From Blastomyces gilchristii SLH14081 (taxonomy: Eukaryota; Ascomycota; Eurotiomycetes; Onygenales; Ajellomycetaceae), in contig NW_003101670.1 of NCBI RefSeq assembly GCF_000003855.2, positions 1,161,705 to 1,225,704 on the forward strand: DNA of 64,000 nt. Reading direction: 5' to 3'. The translations under genes were made by a program, and so were the position numbers. Every line of letters begins with the position of its first letter. Within the stretch, counting starts at the first letter, position 1. Under the pieces are notes generated by a model that saw nothing but the letters and a program-made list of their open reading frames with translations, did no database searches and was not told the DNA's origin. Of the stretch, positions 58,005 through 64,000 are shown in pieces.

Positions 58005-59741
58005 CAACCTCCATGTTTCATCACTCATCATCGGACTTAGGTATTCTATGATTCCGTGCGGGAGTATGCACATATCATCAAGGCTTCTGGGAACATTGTG
58101 GCCAAAACCAATGGTTGGTGTATTTTCTTCATTTTGGGTCAAGGCATACAACGGACCATATTGCAGGCTATCTATCTATCTACCCACCTCTCAACTGTCA
58201 GTCAGATTCTGCTAGGCTTTTTTTTTTTAGCCAAGACGATATCTAATTCGTTGTTAACCAATATATATGATGTGCATGATGAAGATCTCATAATATCCTG
58301 ATTGATTGGATAAATTCTGGCACATCAGATGGACAAAAGCTCGATGTCAACACTTTGAATCGATCTCTTATCTTACATTCATCTACTCCAACCAAAGAGC
58401 AGTCACCTCAGACGATCAAGTTGACAGAAAGAGCCAGATCGCGGTTCGATCTCCCGTACATAGTTACCAACCGGACCATTGCGTAGGCTGTCGAAAACAC
58501 CTCGTTTGACGCCGACTTGAACTTCTCAATCTTGCAATACGACTATCATGGAAGAGGTGCAGGCCTCAAGTTAATGAAATATCTGGAATATCTATGCACT
58601 GCATATATAGAGATATTGAGGCTATTCATACTTCTCCCAACACTGGCAACCGCATTCGAGAACAAATGAAACCCGCCGCAACCCATCCGAGTGCACCCAT
58701 TCGCTCAAGTATGCCCGTCGGGAAATATATCGGTCATAGGGCTACAATGATGAAGCTTCCCAAACGGAGGAGATCCAGGGGCTCCAACAGCGGTCCATCA
58801 TATTACCGGCGGAAGATCTCTCGCCACATCAACGCCAGCACCAGGATGCCACACCACAGACATGCAGGGAATAATGAACATGCCCTTCGCAATCCAGCCA
58901 AAACCGACAAGCTTGTTTTAGCCGTCGTGAAGTTTATTGCGAGACGTCCCGCCTCCGGGTTGGGTGTGCTCGAGAAGAGGTATGCTGCCCAAATACCAGT
59001 CCCGCGGGTGGATACAGTGGCAGTACTGAACAGTGTGCAGGATGTCCTGGACATCAAAGGGCTTTCTGAGGCGAGAGAAAATGAATGACCTACCATGCTA
59101 TAGGTTTTAGCTGGCCATCTCTGGGTTTCGGCTTCTTCGTCAAGGTATATATATACATATACACATAAATGTTTCACATTGTCTTCTGAGCGTCTTGAAA
59201 GTTTGTACTACCAAAAAGGGAAACATAAAAACGTTCGGTTCTATGTGTCCTTCAATTTTTTGCGCTCGAACACTATTGCTCCGACTCGATTAGGGAGGAC
59301 CTAATCCCGCTGTATTTCCTTCCATATTGTACTAGGGTGCCTACGCTCTCTAAAACGAAAGCTGCGTACTGTGGCTCATGCCTTCATTTTCATTTTTTCT
59401 TAAAAAATAATTGGTCAACGATTTACCCAGGGAATGAGACGCGAGGAAGGATTCATAGGTTGTTGAAGTCCCAAGCATCATTCCGGGCAAATGAGTGGAG
59501 ATAAAGATAGACGCGTTTTCTTTGCCCGTTGGGAGCGCATCACAAGCTGTCCTGACTCGATAAACATATTGTCTCAGGATGTCATAAAGGAACTTTGAGC
59601 AGAAAGCATTGTCAGGAAATCGATCAAGCAATCACTGTATTGTAGAATATTTCCATGCCCACCCCTACCTTTAATAGATGCTGGCTCGAGTCGAGTACAG
59701 ATGTCCGTCTTGAAGGCTTCGTTAAAAAAACGAAAAAGAAA
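58005..59741. other. Unassigned host DNA, possible gene relic
   Basis: Ordinary-GC DNA right of the nest. The minus strand at about 59080-58640 gives protein-like stretches spread over different frames, such as LEPLDLLRLGSFIIVAL, a stop, then PIYFPTGILERMGALGW. A plus-strand frame of 164 codons lies at 58594-59088. None matches a family I recognise and no consistent exon model emerges. A minus-strand frame at 59350-59631 is also unassigned. It may be a decayed gene. Confidence 0.35.
59724..59737 (-). terminator. RNA polymerase III terminator of tRNA-Ala
   Basis: Reading leftwards from the tRNA 3' end, the minus strand has TTT, then TTTTT, then TTTTTTT within 18 bases. This is a typical oligo-T stop for RNA polymerase III. 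Confidence 0.7.
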
Positions 59742-59813
59742 TGGACGCTGCCGGAATCGAACCGGCGACCCCGTCAATGCGAATGACATATTATACCACT
59801 AAACCAAGCGCCC
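59742..59813 (-). tRNA. tRNA-Ala (anticodon CGC)
   Basis: 72 nt without an intron or encoded CCA. The acceptor stem GGGCGCT pairs with AGCGTCC, and its third pair is G-U, the alanine identity element. The D arm GGTTTAGTGGTA (box A) and T arm GGTTCGATTCC (box B) are canonical. The anticodon stem TGTCA/TGACG closes the loop TTCGCAT, so the anticodon CGC reads the alanine codon GCG. It lies 1.7 kb from the copia LTR. Confidence 0.95.
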
Positions 59814-60255
59814 AGATGATTGGCCGTAGATTGTTGGAGTTAGTACTTTATTATAAAGGTGCTCCTCCGTACTCTGTACCTCGACAGAGATCTTGAACGC
59901 AGCCTCCAACCAACTGCTTTGCCATTGCACCAATTGGGAATTACAAGACTATTCTACTCGTATCATATTATTATTCTCATCAAATGACACGTTGTGCTTA
60001 GCCGGACAGCGGCCAAGTGCTGGATCCCGCGCGTCGAAAGTGGGATACTGAAGTTCCCTGATTTCCATCTGCCGCCTTCCCATTGGCTGATGGAGACAGT
60101 TCGGCTGTTCACGGCCTGGCGGCGATATTCCAATGAATGTTTGGTTAAAACCCCGGCCCGGCGAAATCAACCCGCAATTTCCACTATTTTTGTCCATTTA
60201 TAATTTATACCTGGAGGTGGTCTGTTGAACTCCTGTTGCTTGAAGACAACGCACA
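59814..60255. promoter_or_regulatory. Region between tRNA-Ala and ETF-QO gene
   Basis: 442 bp upstream of both genes, which face away from each other. It includes a TCCGTACTCTGTACC motif near 59866. No further gene is seen. Confidence 0.45.
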
Positions 60256-62391
60256 ATGCCTTCACAGACCACCTGGTTACCTCTCTTGAGGCGGGAACTT
60301 GTTCCTATCCCCCCCCGCTGGAGAGCTGGTGTGCTGAAAACTCTCGCGTGTGCTTATTCCACCCGCACACCCACAGCACTCGTCGCATCAAGCCGGCGGC
60401 GAATAGTCCATCAACGGCAATTCCCAGCGCAAAATGTCGGTTTAAGCCAGAAACGGAACTTTTCAAGCACAGTCCAGCGGCGATTTGCGGACGAGTCAGA
60501 GAGCTTTGATCCTTCCCAGATTGAACGGGAATCGGACAGTGTCGATGTCTGCATTGTTGGAGGCGGTACGGTTTTATTCCCCTACCCGTACTCTACCTTT
60601 TTTTTTTTTTCTTTTTTTTTTTTTTTGGTGTCCTGTGTTTCGAATAGCTGAAAGCTAACCACACATTGTTGTGTGTGGAAAACAGGCCCTGCGGGCCTCG
60701 CCGCAGCTATCCAGTTGAAGAAAATTGCAAATGAAGCGGGCAGTGAAAATTTCCGGGTGATACTTTTGGAAAAATCGGGCGAGATTGGGGATCATATACT
60801 ATCAGGCAATGTTTTAGAACCCAGTGCGATGAACGAACTATTTCCCGATTGGCTATCGGAGGACAACCCATCGAGATTCGAACATGCCACACCTGCTAAA
60901 TCCGATAGCATGCGCTTCCTTACGAGCAAATATGCTATCCCAATCCCATGTCCGCCTCAGATGAATAACCATGGCAATTATATTATCAGTTTAAGCCAGT
61001 TATGCAAGTGGCTGGGAGAACGCGCAGAAGAGATTGGAGTTGAGTTATACCCCGGGTTCGCCGCAAGCGAGGTGCTATACGAGAAGGATGGATCTGTCAA
61101 GGGTGTTGCTACCAATGATCTCGGCATTGGGCGTAATGGGAAGCCTAAGGATTCCTTCGAACGAGGAATGGAGTTCCATGCCAGAGTCACGCTGCTTGGT
61201 GAAGGATGCCATGGAAGCTTAACAAAGCAGGTCATAAAGAAATTTGACCTGAGACGAGATAGCCAGCCTCAAACCTATGGACTGGGCGTCAAGGAAGTTT
61301 GGGAGATTCAGCCGGAAAAGTTCAAGAAAGGAGAAATCCTCCATACAATGGGCTATCCATTGCCGAAAGATGCATATGGAGGATCGTTCCTGTATCATTT
61401 TGGTGATAACATGGTTACTCTCGGGTTGGTTGTTGGCCTCGATTACCCCAACCCGTGGTTATCGCCGTATGGGGAATTTCAGAAATTCAAACACCATCCC
61501 CTTATCAAGCCGACTCTGGAGGGCGGAAAATGCATATCCTACGGAGCTCGTGCGCTTGTTGAAGGAGGTTTCCAGTCCATACCGAAATGCGCTTTCCCGG
61601 GTGGGGCGTTGATTGGAGATAGTGCAGGGTTTGTGAATGTTCCTAAAGTCAAGGGCACACACACTGCTATGCGGTCTGGTATGCTAGCTGCCGAGGCAGC
61701 ATATTCTGCCCTTTCTAACCCAAACAATGGAAGCGTATTCCTATACGACTATGAAGACGGACTCCGAAAATCCTCCATCTGGAAAGAACTCAAGGAGGTA
61801 CGGAACATGCGCCCTTCATTCGGAACTCCCTTGGGTATTTACGGCGGCATTATGTACTCCGGCCTAGAAGCATATATTTTCCGTGGCAAGACACCCTGGA
61901 CCCTGAAGCACCATACTACAGATCACGATGCCACCAGGACTGCCTCCGAGTGCGAGAAGATCGAGTATCCCAAACCTGATGGGGTTATCAGTTTCGACAT
62001 CCTAACAAGCGTTAGCCGCACAGGCACAAACCACGAGGAAGACCAACCGGTACATCTTCAAGTTAAGGACTGGGACAAGCACACGGAGGAATGTTATCCC
62101 AAATATCAAGGGGTCGAGAATAGGTTTTGCCCCGCCGGAGTCTATGAGTACGTTGAGGATCCAAGTAAAAAGTTGGGTGTGCGCTTCCAAATAAATGCGC
62201 AAAAGTAAGTCTTACAACAGCTCTCCCGGTCTCTACTATGCCCTGTAGTTTATTGATGGCGGTCACGGACAATTAACCCTCGTTTTTCCAGCTGTATCCA
62301 TTGCAAAACCTGCGATATCAAGGTCCCGACTCAGGACATCAACTGGCAGACCCCTCAAGGTGGGGAGGGCCCTAAATATTATCTAACCTAG
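60256..62391 (+). CDS. CIR2: Electron-transfer flavoprotein:ubiquinone oxidoreductase
   Basis: CDS join(60256..60565,60686..62204,62292..62391), 642 residues. Introns of 120 and 87 bp (GTACGG...AACAG, GTAAGT...TCCAG) keep frame. The first 90 residues are Arg/Ser-rich, typical of a mitochondrial presequence. The FAD motif [17 protein letters not shown] is split by intron 1 at the third glycine. [32 protein letters not shown] and [20 protein letters not shown] are hallmark ETF-QO segments. The 4Fe-4S cysteines are in [12 protein letters not shown] and in [13 protein letters not shown] of the last exon, and the protein ends at KYYLT. The enzyme passes electrons from fatty-acid and amino-acid dehydrogenases through ETF to ubiquinone at the inner membrane. 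Confidence 0.95.
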
Positions 62392-63282
62392 GAAACCACA
62401 TTTCTTTTCCGGTTCATATGGTTACTTTTTCTTGTCCATTTCTGATTCAAAACTGTATGCAATGGTCATCACATTCTCGATAGAGGACTTGCTTGTTGGT
62501 TATGTGTAAATTATTATTCCCATTCCGCGTTTCATGTCTCCTTAGCCAACCATTACCCAAAATGTATTACTGTGTAGTTTGTACATACATACTGTTATAT
62601 TATGGAGATGAATTTAGCCTTGCATCCGAACTCATCAACGGCAGGAGAAAGAAGGTCGAGACAAAATGTCAACCGCGTTGTTATTTTCTACAAAGATCCG
62701 TTTAGACTGAATCAGAACAAGACAGTCTCTTTCAACGGAAATATTTTTTTTTCCTTTTTCAAATCTCGGCATCTCCCCGCAAGGTCGTAAAACCCCACCG
62801 AACACGGGCAAGGCATGTACCGTACATACATCTACATGCCTTGTGGTGAAAAGTGAGGCAACCAGCGTCAGATTCTGCCGTTTGACCGCCTTTTGCAGCC
62901 TCGTTCCCAAACATCAACCAACTCATCGTTCTTTTCCAACCATCAATCAGCGTCTATCTTTCTGAAGCGCTTGGCTGTACTGACGTCTTCATTTCTGGAA
63001 AGGATAATTCCCACCTCGAACCGTTTTGCATAAGGCTGACCAGGCTGCCGAAAACCGCGTTGGTAATCTGGAGAGGACCACTCCAGTAAAAAACCCCCCG
63101 GCTTCGTCGTCCACGTTCTCTCGTTGTTGTCTTCTCTTCGCTGTTAATTATCCAGGGGATTTAACACACAACAACATTCAAAAAATCACACCACGCCTTT
63201 TACAGGATTCCTCTTTACCTTCTTTTCTTCTCATCTGCGATAACTGTGTTCTTAAGATACACCATCACACCAACTGCCCGTC
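62392..63282. other. Intergenic region between ETF-QO and SR-protein genes
   Basis: 891 bp with the ETF-QO 3' flank and the promoter/leader of the RNA-binding gene. The region from about 63100 on is CT-rich. No gene or repeat is visible. Confidence 0.5.
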
Positions 63283-64000
63283 ATGACTGAAGTGTCGTCC
63301 ACACGTCTTTATCTCGGGAATCTGCCCCGCAACGGTATGCTGGTCTTACTACTGCTACATCCTCCTTGATACTTAAGCACACCCAAAATCCACTGTATGG
63401 CGCTGGCACACACAAAGACACACTATATATATTCAGATACCCAACAGTAGGACAACCTCGTGTTCCCTTGGGATTTCTGGATTATCCTTGTTTGTGGAGG
63501 ACTGTGACTACCACATGTGACACGATGTGAAAAGTAGAGGATATGCCAAGAATATTCAAAAAGTCCACTCCTCAAAAGGAGAAGAAATTCAGTTATATTC
63601 CACTCCCGTGGATTACACTACTGGCTTTCTCTTTACTGGATGGTTTAGCCTCGAAAAGCTGACTCAAAGGCGCCAATTTTGGCCTGGACTTTGTTTTTCC
63701 AGTCACCAAGCAGGAGATCGAAGATCATTTCAATTCCCACCACGGCTCCGGCAAGATTACGGAAATAAAGCTCATGAGCGGCTTTGGGTTTATCGAATAT
63801 GAGGATGCTATGGATGCAAAGGACGTAGTACCAGGTACGTAACGGGATTTGGCGTTCATTGCGTGCATCCTCTTCCTTCCTTCTAATTCTTTGAATAACT
63901 TCAAAAGACTAATTCAATGCCGTTCTCTATAGCTTTCCGTATGTTTGTGATTCTTTTGAGTTTCCTTAACTTACTGACAGGGGCTTCCTTTTTTGACCAC
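63283..64000 (+). CDS. SR-type RNA-binding protein, 5' part (runs off window)
   Basis: Partial CDS: join(63283..63334,63703..63834,63933..63938,...). Exon 1 codes MTEVSSTRLYLGNLPRN with RNP2 (LYLGNL). A 368-bp intron follows, then VTKQEIEDHFNSHHGSGKI and the RNP1-like GFGFIEYEDA of the first RRM, ending DAKDVVP. Fungal relatives continue AFH-G-DF, which here needs a 6-nt exon CTTTCC at 63933-63938 between AG and GTATGT. The next exon would begin beyond the window. The family (Srp2/Npl3-like SR proteins with two RRMs) works in pre-mRNA splicing and mRNA export. The large first intron is unusual for this window and may be regulatory. Confidence 0.8.

Noticed and set aside
59350..59631. Minus-strand frame with protein-like composition, joined to an upstream exon at 59789
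   Set aside because: Its only start is TTG, preceded by TGA; the candidate GTAGGG...ATACAG splice gives stops in the available phases.

Overview
The window looks like nuclear DNA of a filamentous ascomycete. The genes have short GT-AG introns, mostly 42-195 bp, and CT-rich leaders. Every recognisable product is a conserved fungal protein. The contrast between gene DNA of ordinary GC and a long AT-rich block full of mutated retrotransposons, together with how the proteins read, points to Eurotiomycetes, most likely Onygenales (a Blastomyces/Emmonsia-type genome with GC-poor isochores). That placement is inference.

Layout. 1-1.74 kb is repeat-derived: a MITE-like element with TA target duplications, then CpG-poor AT-rich DNA around an LTR-like segment. 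1.75-6.1 kb is gene-free. 6.9-33.6 kb holds the main gene block: a Clg1-type cyclin (+), a DET1-like phosphoglycerate-mutase-fold phosphatase (-), COG8 (+), an ELL-associated factor EAF (+), a Pch1/cyclin T-K type cyclin (+), a GDS1 winged-helix protein (-), an OMS1-like methyltransferase (-), a peroxisomal FAD amine oxidase (+) and the TATA-binding protein (-). I rebuilt the exons of DET1, GDS1, OMS1, the oxidase, TBP and ETF-QO by hand; each joined reading frame closes exactly.

37.9-58.0 kb is a three-layer transposon nest, and all three target duplications are still readable. A Ty1/copia element (minus strand, 112-bp LTRs, duplication GACAG) carries a Tad-like LINE (plus strand, duplication AGTGTCATAT) in its RNase H domain. 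The LINE carries a Ty3/gypsy element (minus strand, 257-bp LTRs, duplication GCTAG) in its ORF1. Removing each insertion restores the reading frame of its host element. The pieces I could test in each element lie in one frame and are broken by in-frame stops rather than frameshifts. CpG is almost absent, and all differences between the two gypsy LTRs are transitions. This fits a RIP-like process. The outer LTR edges and the 5' end of the LINE have escaped it. The copia priming site resembles the anticodon half of initiator tRNA-Met, while the gypsy element looks self-primed as in Tf1.

58.0-64 kb returns to host DNA: an unassigned relic-like stretch, tRNA-Ala(CGC) on the minus strand, electron-transfer-flavoprotein:ubiquinone oxidoreductase (+), and the start of an SR-type RNA-binding protein (+) with a probable 6-nt microexon, which runs off the window. 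Functionally, EAF and the Pch1-type cyclin are tandem neighbours and both act in RNA polymerase II elongation. The other genes are unrelated housekeeping functions (Golgi tethering, general transcription, mitochondrial and peroxisomal oxidation).
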